DNA of 64,000 nucleotides, from the NCBI GenBank assembly GCA_947474715.1, contig CANJJT010000008.1, forward strand, positions 1-64,000, in the 5' to 3' direction. This DNA comes from CAIYPG01 sp903864555 (GTDB taxonomy: Bacteria; Pseudomonadota; Gammaproteobacteria; Burkholderiales; SG8-39). Within the stretch, counting starts at the first letter, position 1, and every line of letters starts with the position of its first letter. A model generated the notes under the pieces. It made no database searches and was not told the DNA's origin. It saw nothing but the letters and a program-made list of their open reading frames with translations. This document shows, one piece after another, positions 45,753-54,000 of the stretch. The translations under genes were made by a program, and so were the position numbers.

Positions 45753-45834
45753 CATGTTGCTCCCCGGAAATCGGCGACGAGCCCTGGACAAGGCGCTGGT
45801 GCTGTCTGCAGCTGATTCAGGCAATGCCACCCTG

Positions 45835-47361
45835 TCACTCCTGCAATGACTTGAAGTAGTCACGGATCTGGTTGTGGTAGTCGCGCGGCACCTGCTCGCG
45901 CGCGATGGCATCTTCCATCTGCCGGCGGTACTGCCCCACTTCGCCACGGAACTGCAGTTGCGCGCCGAAGGAGCCGGGGCGGTTGCTCATCTGGGTGTCC
46001 ATGCTGTTGCCGCGGCCCTTGCGCGCGCCGGAGATGGCGGCATCGTAGGGCGTGGAGCGCAGGCGTGCGGTGGGCGTGCCCTGCCCGCCGCCGCTGCCCT
46101 TCTCGGCATAGCCGCCCTCGCTGCCGAAGCGCTGCTGGTCGCCGCTCTCACCGCCACTGGCGGAACGATCACCCTGCCCGTTGTCGCGACCGCCCTGCAG
46201 CATGCGGCTGGCCATCTGCTTGTCCTCGGCCCGCTGCATCTTGCCCAGCGCCTGCTGCAGGCCCTGCATGGCGCCCTCGGCATCGCCATCCTCCAGGTTC
46301 TGCATGGCCTGCGAGACTTCGTCGCTCCATTCGGCGTTGTTCTTGCGCCCCATCTTCTCCATCTCGCGCAGCACCTGGTTGAGCCTGTTGCTGTTCATGG
46401 GCCCGCCCTTGGCGGCGGCCAGTTCCTGCGCGCGTTTGGCCATGGTGCGGTATTGCGAGCTGGCAAAGTCCGATTGCAGGTCGGGCAGCTTGTCGGCACG
46501 CTCCAGCAGCTTGAGCCGCTCGTCACCCTTCTTGGCGAAGCTGGCGAAATCGACGTTGCTCACGTCCTTGCGCGACAAGGCCTTGTCCTTGAACTCGGCG
46601 GCCTCGTTCTGCGCCTGTTGCTGGGGCTGCTCCTGCGCGCGCTGCACCTCGGGGGCAACCGTGGGCTGGCGTCGCAGCAGGTCTTCGCCCAGCAGCTTGA
46701 CGCGATCGACCAGCGACACGGTGCGTTCGTCCCGGGCCTTGCCGGGGGCGGCGGCCTGCATCAAGGCCGCGGGCACAGGCAATGGCGGCAGGAATGACAG
46801 GGCGCAGAACACGCCCAGCGGCAGCAGGATCCAGCGGGCCTCGCGCGGCAGGGCACGCGGCAGGATGCGCCGCGGGTCTTCTGCCAGCGGAGCGGCGCTG
46901 GCGATGGCATCGGCAAGCTGCGCCTGTGCCATGGTCTGTTGCGGATCAGGAGCTTCACCCTGCGCTTCACCCTGCGCTTCACCCTGCGCTTCACCCTGCG
47001 CTTCACCCTGCGTATGGCCTGCCAGCGGCAGTGAATACTCAACCGCCGTGGCCAGGCGATCGTGCAGGCCCCAGGTGCGATCGGCAATGCGTGCGGCAGC
47101 CAGCGGCGAGACCTTGCGCAGGCCCAACACCACGGCACCCAGCAGCGTCGCAGTCAGCAATACGGCCAGGGCCAGGCCGCGCACGCCCTCGGATGTCACC
47201 GCCTCTTCGAGTCTGGTCCAGGCCTGCAGCGCCAGCAAGGCAGCGGCGATGACGGCACCCCAGAAGGCACCGCGCCAGGCACCACGCTCGGCGCGCCGCC
47301 AGCGCACTTCGCGCGCGACCCGGTCGAGCAATCGCTGCAACTCGGGTGGGCTGGCAGCCAT
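45835..47361 (-). CDS. DUF4175-like membrane and coiled-coil protein of the MoxR row
   Basis: A 508-residue protein with two N-terminal hydrophobic segments (about 30-45 and 65-80), a helix near 178-190 and a long, charged, glutamine-rich C-terminal region (from about 245) ending with a DUF4175-type segment. In other genomes such proteins accompany MoxR, DUF58 and VWA genes. A tandem GEAQ repeat of five copies follows residue 117, encoded by the 12-base repeat at 46953-47012. Function is unknown; it probably forms an envelope complex with the VWA proteins. The start is ATG 47361, six bases after the MoxR stop. Confidence 0.75.
   Translation of the reverse strand: MAASPPELQRLLDRVAREVRWRRAERGAWRGAFWGAVIAAALLALQAWTRLEEAVTSEGVRGLALAVLLTATLLGAVVLGLRKVSPLAAARIADRTWGLHDRLATAVEYSLPLAGHTQGEAQGEAQGEAQGEAQGEAPDPQQTMAQAQLADAIASAAPLAEDPRRILPRALPREARWILLPLGVFCALSFLPPLPVPAALMQAAAPGKARDERTVSLVDRVKLLGEDLLRRQPTVAPEVQRAQEQPQQQAQNEAAEFKDKALSRKDVSNVDFASFAKKGDERLKLLERADKLPDLQSDFASSQYRTMAKRAQELAAAKGGPMNSNRLNQVLREMEKMGRKNNAEWSDEVSQAMQNLEDGDAEGAMQGLQQALGKMQRAEDKQMASRMLQGGRDNGQGDRSASGGESGDQQRFGSEGGYAEKGSGGGQGTPTARLRSTPYDAAISGARKGRGNSMDTQMSNRPGSFGAQLQFRGEVGQYRRQMEDAIAREQVPRDYHNQIRDYFKSLQE
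46953..47012 (+). repeat. Five perfect 12-base tandem repeats within the DUF4175-like gene
   Basis: The plus strand reads CTTCACCCTGCG five times in exact tandem. In the gene, on the minus strand, this gives repeated Gly-Glu-Ala-Gln units in a non-membrane loop. Because the unit is a multiple of three, a gain or loss of copies would keep the frame, so length variation between strains is likely. Confidence 0.95.
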
Positions 47362-47367
47362 GGGGGC

Positions 47368-48381
47368 TTAGGCCGCGGCCTGCTCGACGCCCTTGCCTTC
47401 GCGAGCCTCCACGGTGGCGAGGATCCGGTCGATCACGGCATCACTGTCCAGGCTTTCGGATTCGGCGGCGAAGTTGAGCAGCACGCGATGGCGCAGCGAG
47501 GGCATGGCCATGGCGCGGATGTCCTCGACGCTGACGTTGTAGCGCCCGCTGGTCAGCGCGCGTACCTTGGCTCCCAGCACCATGGACTGCGCGGCGCGCG
47601 GACTGGCGCCGAAACGCACATAGCGCCGCGTCACCTCGGGCGCTTCGCCCCATTGCGGGTGCGTGGACATGACGATGCGCGTGGCGTAGTCACGCACATG
47701 ACTGGCAATGGGCACCTCGCGCACCAGCGATTGCGCATCCATGACCTGGGCCTCGTCCATGACCCGCTCCACCGTGGGCAGATGCGTCTGGGTGGTGCGG
47801 TCGATGATGGCGTTCAGTTCCTCCACCTGCGGATAGCCGACCTTGAGCTTGAACATGAAGCGGTCCAGTTGCGCCTCGGGCAACGGATAGGTCCCCTCCA
47901 TCTCGATGGGGTTCTGCGTCGCCAGCACGAAGAAGGGCCGGGGCAGCGGGCGCGAATGGCCGCCCACGGTCACGGCCTTCTCCTGCATGCCTTCGAGCAG
48001 TGCCGATTGCGTCTTAGGCGTGGCGCGGTTCACTTCGTCGGCCAGCAGGATGTTGGCGAAGATGGGGCCGGACTGGAACTGGAAGTGCCGCCCGCCTTTT
48101 TCGTCCTCGACCATGATGTTGGTGCCGACGATGTCCGAGGGCATCAGATCGGGGGTGAACTGGATGCGCGCAAAGGACAGATGCAGGCTTTCGGCCAGCG
48201 TGCGCACCAGCAGCGTCTTGCCCAGGCCCGGTGCGCCCTCCAGCAGCACGTGCCCGCCTGCCAGCATGGCATTCAGCACTCCGGAGATGATGTCGGCGTG
48301 CCCGACGATGACTTTTTCAAGCTCGCCACGCAGTGCGCTGTAGGCACTGGTGAATGCTTCGACACGTGACTCCCGATTCAA
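47368..48381 (-). CDS. MoxR-family AAA+ ATPase
   Basis: The 337-residue ATPase has a Walker A GAPGLGKT (49-56), a Walker B LLADEVN (112-118) and the sensor TQNP followed by PLPEAQLDRF. MoxR ATPases remodel or activate partner proteins with VWA domains, here the fused BatA-like protein and DUF58 protein. A TTG start at 48381, six bases after AAGGAG, gives a normal family length. An ATG-initiated frame beginning at 48498 would add an arginine-rich extension with no homology. Confidence 0.93.
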   Translation of the reverse strand: MNRESRVEAFTSAYSALRGELEKVIVGHADIISGVLNAMLAGGHVLLEGAPGLGKTLLVRTLAESLHLSFARIQFTPDLMPSDIVGTNIMVEDEKGGRHFQFQSGPIFANILLADEVNRATPKTQSALLEGMQEKAVTVGGHSRPLPRPFFVLATQNPIEMEGTYPLPEAQLDRFMFKLKVGYPQVEELNAIIDRTTQTHLPTVERVMDEAQVMDAQSLVREVPIASHVRDYATRIVMSTHPQWGEAPEVTRRYVRFGASPRAAQSMVLGAKVRALTSGRYNVSVEDIRAMAMPSLRHRVLLNFAAESESLDSDAVIDRILATVEAREGKGVEQAAA

Positions 48382-48672
48382 AGGAAACTCCTTATCAGTA
48401 CTGGGATGGCAGGGACGGGCTCTCTTGTGTTGACTGGTGCGGACTGGTGCTGCGGACTGTCTGAGTGGCCAATGTAGCGCAAACGGCCATCCCCGCAAAA
48501 CAGTTTGCAGCCTGTTTTATTCCATGGCCGGTTTGATGTTGCATTCTGGCCAAGCAGCCAACTACAGCGCCATCATGGCACAGATATTATTATCAATAAA
48601 TAGAGATATAGTCTGTCACTATTGGGTATATACAGTGATTATGATCAGGCCACTGGCGCCTTCCGGGCCGCC
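48382..48672. other. Intergenic region with an A+T-rich promoter-like patch
   Basis: No gene is seen. The part from 48570 to 48650 is sharply A+T-rich, including TATTATTATCAATAAATAGA, and contrasts with the GC-rich flanks; it is a plausible promoter region for the leftward MoxR row. It also contains the imperfect dyad CACTATTGGGTATATACAGTG, which is not a LexA box. Confidence 0.4.
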
Positions 48673-50322
48673 TCAACGCGGATGCGGCCAGCCCGGCAAA
48701 CTGAAAACCGGTGCCATTTCATCGGTGTACGAGAATTGTCGCGGAACGCGGTCGGCCAGGGCCAGTGCGTAGGGCGTGGATTCGATCAGGATGGCCATGT
48801 GCTGATCGGAGAGATCGAATCCGGCCCGCCCGGCGGCGATGGCAGCGTGTGCCCGGTAGGCCTCGTCGATTTTCGCCGCGCCGTGCGGCTCGAGGTCGAT
48901 GTGGGTGGCGTCACGCCCGGCCCGGCTGACCTCGGGGTGGCGCTGATGCCACGGGGTGGCCTGCTCATAGGCATGCGCGATGCGCAGCAGCATTGCCTCC
49001 TCCCAGGGCCGGCCCATGATCTGCATGCCCAGCGGCAGCCCGCTCTGGCTGAATCCGGCGCAGATGGCCAGGGCCGGCGCCCCGGTGACACTGCAGAAGG
49101 CGCCGATGCTGGGCTTCAGCCACTTGTCCACCGAGCCCAGCGCATGGTGCTGGGCCAGGCTGGGGGCCGGGCCATTGCCGACACTGATGAGGGCATCGTA
49201 TCGCTGGTACACCGGCTCCAGCTCGGCCAGCATGCGGCCGCGCTCGCGCAGGGCATTGACGTAATCCGAGGCGGTGAACAGGCAGGCCGGCAGGCAGCGC
49301 GACAGGAAGTGGTGGCCATACTCACCGGTGCGCGTCTGCAGGGTCTTCTGGTGCAGCGAGAACAGTTCCGGCTCGCTCATCATGATGCGCACGGCGTAGT
49401 AGTCATTGATGGAGCGCACGCGCGTCTCCTCGACCTCGGCGCCCAGCTGGCGGAACACCTCGAGCGCGGCATCCACCGCGCCGCGCAGTTCCGCATCACA
49501 GGTCTGGTCCTCTTCGGAGAAATGCCGCAGGAAGCCGATGCGCAAGCCCTTCACGCCCTTGTCCAGCCCGGCCAGGGCCCGCGAGGGCGCCGCCGCGACG
49601 CTGGCGCGATCCCTGGCGTCGTGGCCTTCCAGCACGTCCAGCATCAGCGCGGCATCGCGCACCGTGCGCGTCATCGGCCCGACGTGGTCGCAGCTCTCCG
49701 AGAAGGGGATCACGCCGGTGCGGCTGACCCGCCCGAAGGTCGGCTTGAGACCGACGATGCCACAGAGGAAGGATGGATTGCGGATGGAACCACCGGTGTC
49801 GGTGCCCAGGGCGCCGGCCACCAGGCCCGCCGCCACCGCGGCACCCGAGCCGCTGCTCGAACCGCCGGTGAAATGGCCGGTGTTCCAGGGATTGCGGGCC
49901 GGCGGGCGAGACAGGTCGAAGGACGGGCCGCCATGGGCAAATTCGTGGGTGGCGAGCTTGCCCATGAGCACAGCCCCCGCTGCATACAATTTCGCCGTGA
50001 CCGTGGCATCGTGCGTGGGGACGTAATTGGCCAGGATGCGCGACTGCGCCGTGGTGAGGATACCGGCCGTCTCGAACATGTCCTTCAGCCCAAAGGGGAT
50101 GCCGTGCAGCGGCCCACGCCAGTGTCCGGCGGCGATCTCGGTCTCGGCCTGCCGTGCCTGCTGCAGCGCCAGTTCCGTGGTGCGCAACAGGAAGGCATCC
50201 AGAACGGGATTGAGCGCCTCGATGCGCTCGATGTGGGCCTGGACCAGTTCCACCGGCGACAGGCGTTTGCTGCGGATCAGTTCGCCGGCTTCGGCGATGG
50301 TGAGATAACAGAGTTCGGACAT
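48673..50322 (-). CDS. Amidase signature family enzyme
   Basis: A 549-residue amidase signature protein with the Ser-cisSer-Lys triad: Lys80 (GIPFGLKD), the GGSSSGSG motif at 153-160 (cis-Ser about 156) and the nucleophile Ser179 (GTDTGGSIRNPS). It is longer than typical by a C-terminal extension after about 480 that starts at the THIDLEPHGAAKIDEAY segment. It hydrolyses amide bonds of small substrates or, in some members, other C-N bonds. ATG 50322 is behind AGGAAAG. Next on its left is the A+T-rich intergenic patch; on its right a Bug pair. Confidence 0.94.
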   Translation of the reverse strand: MSELCYLTIAEAGELIRSKRLSPVELVQAHIERIEALNPVLDAFLLRTTELALQQARQAETEIAAGHWRGPLHGIPFGLKDMFETAGILTTAQSRILANYVPTHDATVTAKLYAAGAVLMGKLATHEFAHGGPSFDLSRPPARNPWNTGHFTGGSSSGSGAAVAAGLVAGALGTDTGGSIRNPSFLCGIVGLKPTFGRVSRTGVIPFSESCDHVGPMTRTVRDAALMLDVLEGHDARDRASVAAAPSRALAGLDKGVKGLRIGFLRHFSEEDQTCDAELRGAVDAALEVFRQLGAEVEETRVRSINDYYAVRIMMSEPELFSLHQKTLQTRTGEYGHHFLSRCLPACLFTASDYVNALRERGRMLAELEPVYQRYDALISVGNGPAPSLAQHHALGSVDKWLKPSIGAFCSVTGAPALAICAGFSQSGLPLGMQIMGRPWEEAMLLRIAHAYEQATPWHQRHPEVSRAGRDATHIDLEPHGAAKIDEAYRAHAAIAAGRAGFDLSDQHMAILIESTPYALALADRVPRQFSYTDEMAPVFSLPGWPHPR

Positions 50323-50334
50323 GGGCTTTCCTGG

Positions 50335-51312
50335 TTATTCTGCTGCGGTGATCTTGTGGTCCTGGATGATATTTCGCCAGCGTGCCAGTTCGCCCGTCAT
50401 GCGTTTCCTGAACTCATCCGGGGTACTGGCCACGGCCATGCTGCCGAGTTTTTCCAGGCCCTGCCCCACCTCCGGGGAACGGGCTGCCTTGGCCAGTTCC
50501 TGGTACATGCGGTTGATGATGGCAGGCGGGGTGCCGGCTGGTGCAAACATGCCCACCCAGTTGGGATACTCCAGGTCGACGCCCTGCTCGAAGGTGGTGC
50601 GCAGTTCCGGCATCAGCCGCGAGCGGTCCGGATTGAGCGCGGCAATCGCGCGGATCTTGCCGGCCTTGATGTTGGTGAGGGCATTGAAGAGCGTGCCAGC
50701 GGCCACCTGTGTGCGTCCTGCAATCAGATCCACCTGCCCCTGGGAAACGCCCTTGTAGTGCACCGGCGTGATGGGCACGCCGATGGCGGCAGCCATGGCG
50801 GCGCACACAATGTGGGTGACGCCACCCTGTCCCGCCGTGTTGCAGTTCAACTTGCCCGGGTTGGCCTTGCCCCAGGCGATGAGGTCCTGCATGGAATGCA
50901 CATTGGGCAGCGCCGCCGTGCTCACCATGACGATGGTGGAGCCACCGGTCACCTGGCTGATCGGCTCGAAACTCTTTTGCACGTTGTAAGGCAGGTCCGG
51001 ATAGAAGTTCGGGTGGACCGTGAGGCCGGCATTCTGCAGCAGCAGGGTGTAACCATCAGGGGCTGCCTTGGCCACATAGGCCGTGCCGATCGTCGTGGCG
51101 GCACCGGAACGAAAGTCGAAGACAAAGGGCTGTCCGGTGCTTTCCTGCAGTTTCGGCAGGTAATGGCGAAACTCATTGTCGGTGGTGCCGCCGGCGGTGA
51201 AGGGAATCACCAGCGACACCGGTTTGGCCGGCCAGTTCGCCTGTGCCTGCGCGTTAGCGTTGCCGCCCAGGGCAGCGAAGACCGCAAGGCCTGCTGCAAG
51301 TGCCATCTTCAT
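50335..51312 (-). CDS. Bug-family (TctC) binding protein, tandem copy 1
   Basis: A 325-residue binding protein with a signal peptide cleaved near GGNANAQAQA (about 25). The GGTTDNEF loop and the FDFRSGAATTIGTAYV region form its ligand clamp. It is obviously paralogous to the adjacent gene at 51331: both share YNVQKSF/YNIQTSF and YKGVSQGQVDLIAGRTQ. It lies 12 bases before the amidase start, so the two are probably one transcript. The pair has no TctAB. Confidence 0.94.
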   Translation of the reverse strand: MKMALAAGLAVFAALGGNANAQAQANWPAKPVSLVIPFTAGGTTDNEFRHYLPKLQESTGQPFVFDFRSGAATTIGTAYVAKAAPDGYTLLLQNAGLTVHPNFYPDLPYNVQKSFEPISQVTGGSTIVMVSTAALPNVHSMQDLIAWGKANPGKLNCNTAGQGGVTHIVCAAMAAAIGVPITPVHYKGVSQGQVDLIAGRTQVAAGTLFNALTNIKAGKIRAIAALNPDRSRLMPELRTTFEQGVDLEYPNWVGMFAPAGTPPAIINRMYQELAKAARSPEVGQGLEKLGSMAVASTPDEFRKRMTGELARWRNIIQDHKITAAE

Positions 51313-51330
51313 CGGTTCATCTCCCTGATC

Positions 51331-52323
51331 TCATTCAGCTGCCGTGATCTTGTGGTCCTGGATCACCTTGCGCCAGCGCGCGATCTCCACCGCCAGGCGC
51401 TTGCGGAAGACCTCCGGCGGACTACCCACAGGCGAGGTGCCCAGCTTCTCCATGCCGGCTGCCACTTCCGGCAGCCGGGTGACCCTGGCGATTTCCGTGT
51501 ACAGGCGGTTGATGATGGCCGGCGGCGTGCCGGCCGGTGCGAAGAGTGCATGCCAGTTCGGGTATTCGACGTCGGTGCCCTGCTCGTAGGTGGTGCGCAG
51601 CTCGGGGAAGAGCTTCGAGCGCTCCGGATTCAGCGCGGCGATGGGCCGTATCTTGCCGGCCCTGATCTGGGGCAGCGCGGCGAACAGCGTGCCGGCCGAC
51701 ACCTGGGTGCGCCCGGCAATCAGGTCCACCTGCCCCTGGGACACGCCCTTGTAGTGCACCGCTGTGATGGGCACGCCGATGGCGCCGGAAAGGGCCGCGC
51801 AGAGGATATGGGTGACGCCGCCCTGCCCGGCCGTATTGCAATGCAGCTTGTCCGGATTGGACTTGCCCCAGGCGGTGAGGTCGGCGATCGAATTCACCGA
51901 TGGCAGGCCGGCCACGCTCACCATGACGATGGTGGCGCCACCGCTGATTTGTGTCACCGGATCGAAACTGGTCTGGATGTTGTAGGGCAGGTCCGGATAG
52001 AAATTCGGGTGTACCGCGAAGCCGGCGTTATGCAGCAGCAACGTGTAACCATCCGGTGCCGCCTTGGCGACGTAAGCAGTGCCGATTGCAGAGGCTGCGC
52101 CGACGCGAAAATCGAACAGGAACTGCTGGCCCAGGCTTTCCTGCAGCCGCGGCTGCAGGTGCCGAAACTCGTTGTCGGCCGGCCCGCCCGAGGTGAAGGG
52201 AAACACGATGGTGATGGGTTTGGCCGGCCAGTTGGCAGGCATCGGTGCCTGCGCCGATGCGCCCGAGCACAGGGCCAGGCCTGTCAAGCCAGCTGCTAAC
52301 AATGCCCTTCGTGGAAAGAACAT
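51331..52323 (-). CDS. Bug-family (TctC) binding protein, tandem copy 2
   Basis: A 330-residue binding protein. I prefer ATG 52323 (MFFPRRALLAAG) because the in-frame GTG two codons earlier overlaps the AGGAGG site. The signal peptide ends near GASAQAP (about 27). The clamp loops are VFPFTSGGPADNEFRH and FDFRVGAASAIGTAYV. It is 18 bases upstream of copy 1 and nearly identical through the middle, so this is a tandem duplication. The GGPADNEF loop differs from copy 1 (GGTTDNEF), a sign of changed ligand. Confidence 0.92.
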   Translation of the reverse strand: MFFPRRALLAAGLTGLALCSGASAQAPMPANWPAKPITIVFPFTSGGPADNEFRHLQPRLQESLGQQFLFDFRVGAASAIGTAYVAKAAPDGYTLLLHNAGFAVHPNFYPDLPYNIQTSFDPVTQISGGATIVMVSVAGLPSVNSIADLTAWGKSNPDKLHCNTAGQGGVTHILCAALSGAIGVPITAVHYKGVSQGQVDLIAGRTQVSAGTLFAALPQIRAGKIRPIAALNPERSKLFPELRTTYEQGTDVEYPNWHALFAPAGTPPAIINRLYTEIARVTRLPEVAAGMEKLGTSPVGSPPEVFRKRLAVEIARWRKVIQDHKITAAE

Positions 52324-52625
52324 GCTCACCTCCTTTGGTGGTTTTGTAACTGGCCGTTCTTGTCACGATGACCGCCACTCCGGCCTGCATACCATGGCCG
52401 GTCTGGCCAGGCCGGTGCTGCCTGGTGACTCCAGTGACCTAGAGCGCCTAAGGAAGCACTGAACAAGGGGGCATGCCCCCTTGCATATCCCCCATATCAG
52501 AGGGAAACGCAACGCAGGTTTCCGAAACTCCGGACTTGATCAGCGTTTCCCTAACAGAATTGCCGTTAGGCGCTCTGACTTAGGGGAGCGCGAGGGGATG
52601 TGTCCCCTCGCATAGTTAGGCACTC
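52324..52625. other. Intergenic region between Bug pair and lactate-dehydrogenase-like gene
   Basis: No gene is seen in these 302 bases. Most of it is the palindromic repeat cluster 52441-52626; the rest, near 52330-52440, is ordinary GC-rich sequence that would carry the promoter of the Bug pair. The repeat lies just after the stop of the FMN-dehydrogenase gene and may mark the end of its transcript. Confidence 0.5.
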
Positions 52626-52626
52626 T
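52441..52626 (-). repeat. Cluster of two palindromic repeat units (AGAGNGCCTAAC family)
   Basis: Bases 52441-52451 (AGAGCGCCTAA) are the exact inverse of 52566-52576, and 52502-52510 (GGGAAACGC) of 52543-52551, so 52441-52576 forms one large dyad. A second unit, 52552-52626 in inverse, aligns almost end to end with the element at 38401-38483, including GAGGGGA-TGTG-TCCCCTC. Another unit with AGGGGGCATGCCCCCTTG lies at 52466-52503. The repeats touch the stop of the FMN-dehydrogenase gene. Confidence 0.8.
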
Positions 52627-53816
52627 TACATGGTCAGCGGCAGATGCGGCGTGACCACCCGCTCGATGCAATCCCGGTTGAGTTCCGAAATGCTGTTGCA
52701 GCCCAGATAGGCGATGGTGCGGCTGATCTCCTCGCGGTACAGCGTGAGCGCCCGCGCCGCACCGGCTTCGCCGCCGACAGTGGTGCCCCACAGCGTGGCG
52801 CGTCCCACCATCACCAGCTTGGCGCCGATGCACAGCGCCTTCACCACATCGCTGCCGCGGCGAAAACCGCTGTCGACGATGACGGTGGTCTTGTGGCCCA
52901 CGGCATCGACGATCGCCGGCAGTGCTTCAATCGTCGCCATGGAGCTGTCAAAATTACGGCCGCCGTGGTTGGACACGACGACGCCATCGGCGCCGTTGGC
53001 GATGGCGAGTTCCGCATCCTTGGGCGTGAGGATGCCTTTCACCAGCAGCTTGCCCGGCCACATGTCACGCAGTACGCGCAGGTCCGACCAGGCGAGCGAA
53101 TCATTCTTGGTCTTGCGCTCGGCGGTGGAGACATGGGTGAACTTCTCGGTCATGCCCTCGGGGTAGTTGGCACGCGTGGGCATGCCGCCGTTCATCCAGT
53201 ACTTCATGATCACGCCGAACAGCCAGCCTGGCCGGGCCAGCACCGCCGCGGTGTTCTTGCGGTTGTAGCTGAAGGGCACGGTGTAGCCATTGCGCACGTT
53301 GTATTCACGGTTGGTGCCCACCGGGCCGTCCACGGTCACCACCAGCGCCTCGAAGCCGGCATTCTTGGCGCGCTCGACCAGGATGTGCGACAGGTTCACA
53401 TCCGACCACATGTAGAGCTGAAACCAGAGCGTGCCACCCACTTCGCGCGCCACCTCCTCCATGCTGGTCTGCGAACCGGTGGCCAGAGTGAAGGGGATGC
53501 CCGCTGCCTTGGCCGCGCGAGCCAGCTCCAGTTCCCCTTTGTAGTACAGCATGCCCGCAGGGCCGGTCGGGGCGATGCCCATGGGCATCTTGTGGGTCTT
53601 GCCGAAAATCTCGACGCTCTGGTCGCGCTTGGAGACGTCCACCAGCACCTGCGTCTTCAGCTTGATCTTCTCGAACGCGGCGCGGTTGTTGCGCAGCGCC
53701 ACCTCGTCTTCGGTACCGCGATCCACGAATTCGAACATCCACTTGGGCAGGCGCTTTTTCGCCATCTCGCGCAGGTCGTGGATGTTGAGTGCTTCATTCG
53801 GATTATTGTTGGCCAC
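52626..53816 (-). CDS. FMN-dependent alpha-hydroxy acid dehydrogenase/oxidase (LldD-like)
   Basis: A 396-residue flavoprotein of the L-lactate/glycolate/mandelate dehydrogenase family. It has LVKGIL with Lys260 near the FMN, SNHGGRNFD with the catalytic His284 and Arg287, and the GTEDEV and FGKTHKMPMGIAP segments at the N-terminal half. It oxidises an alpha-hydroxy acid to the keto acid and passes electrons to quinone or oxygen. GTG start 53816 follows GAGGAGGGAG. It ends in the repeat cluster. The substrate cannot be specified. Confidence 0.94.
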   Translation of the reverse strand: MANNNPNEALNIHDLREMAKKRLPKWMFEFVDRGTEDEVALRNNRAAFEKIKLKTQVLVDVSKRDQSVEIFGKTHKMPMGIAPTGPAGMLYYKGELELARAAKAAGIPFTLATGSQTSMEEVAREVGGTLWFQLYMWSDVNLSHILVERAKNAGFEALVVTVDGPVGTNREYNVRNGYTVPFSYNRKNTAAVLARPGWLFGVIMKYWMNGGMPTRANYPEGMTEKFTHVSTAERKTKNDSLAWSDLRVLRDMWPGKLLVKGILTPKDAELAIANGADGVVVSNHGGRNFDSSMATIEALPAIVDAVGHKTTVIVDSGFRRGSDVVKALCIGAKLVMVGRATLWGTTVGGEAGAARALTLYREEISRTIAYLGCNSISELNRDCIERVVTPHLPLTM

Positions 53817-54000
53817 TGGTGCTCCCTCCTCTTGGATGTTCTTTTCCCCCGCCGCTTCGGGCGGGGCTGCTTGATTGCTTGAGGATGGCAGTGTAGCCGG
53901 AACTGCCTCCAGAGCCCCGGAGCGGCGATGCCGGGAGGAACACCCGGCATGAAAAACAGAAGGAGTCCCGCCGGATGCTTCCGGCAGGTCAAGCCGCGGG
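53817..54000. terminator. Hairpin-rich gap downstream of the ferritin-like gene
   Basis: Three inverted repeats lie here: CCCCGCC/GGCGGGG around 53846-53866, ATGCCGGG/CCCGGCAT at 53928-53950, and GCCGGA/TCCGGC near 53970-53985. None is followed by a strong T-run on the minus strand, so it is a plausible but weak termination region for the regulator-ferritin operon. No gene is visible. Confidence 0.35.

Noticed and set aside
46953..47012. Possible CRISPR array
   Set aside because: The repeat is 12 bases in perfect direct tandem with no spacers and lies inside a coding region.
48620..48650. LexA-like box in the A+T-rich patch
   Set aside because: CTGT is present but the other half is ATAG, not ACAG; the 16-base consensus is not met.
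48622..52299. A 1225-codon open frame on the plus strand over the amidase and Bug genes
   Set aside because: It runs antisense to three well-supported genes and lacks domains; long antisense frames are expected at this GC content.
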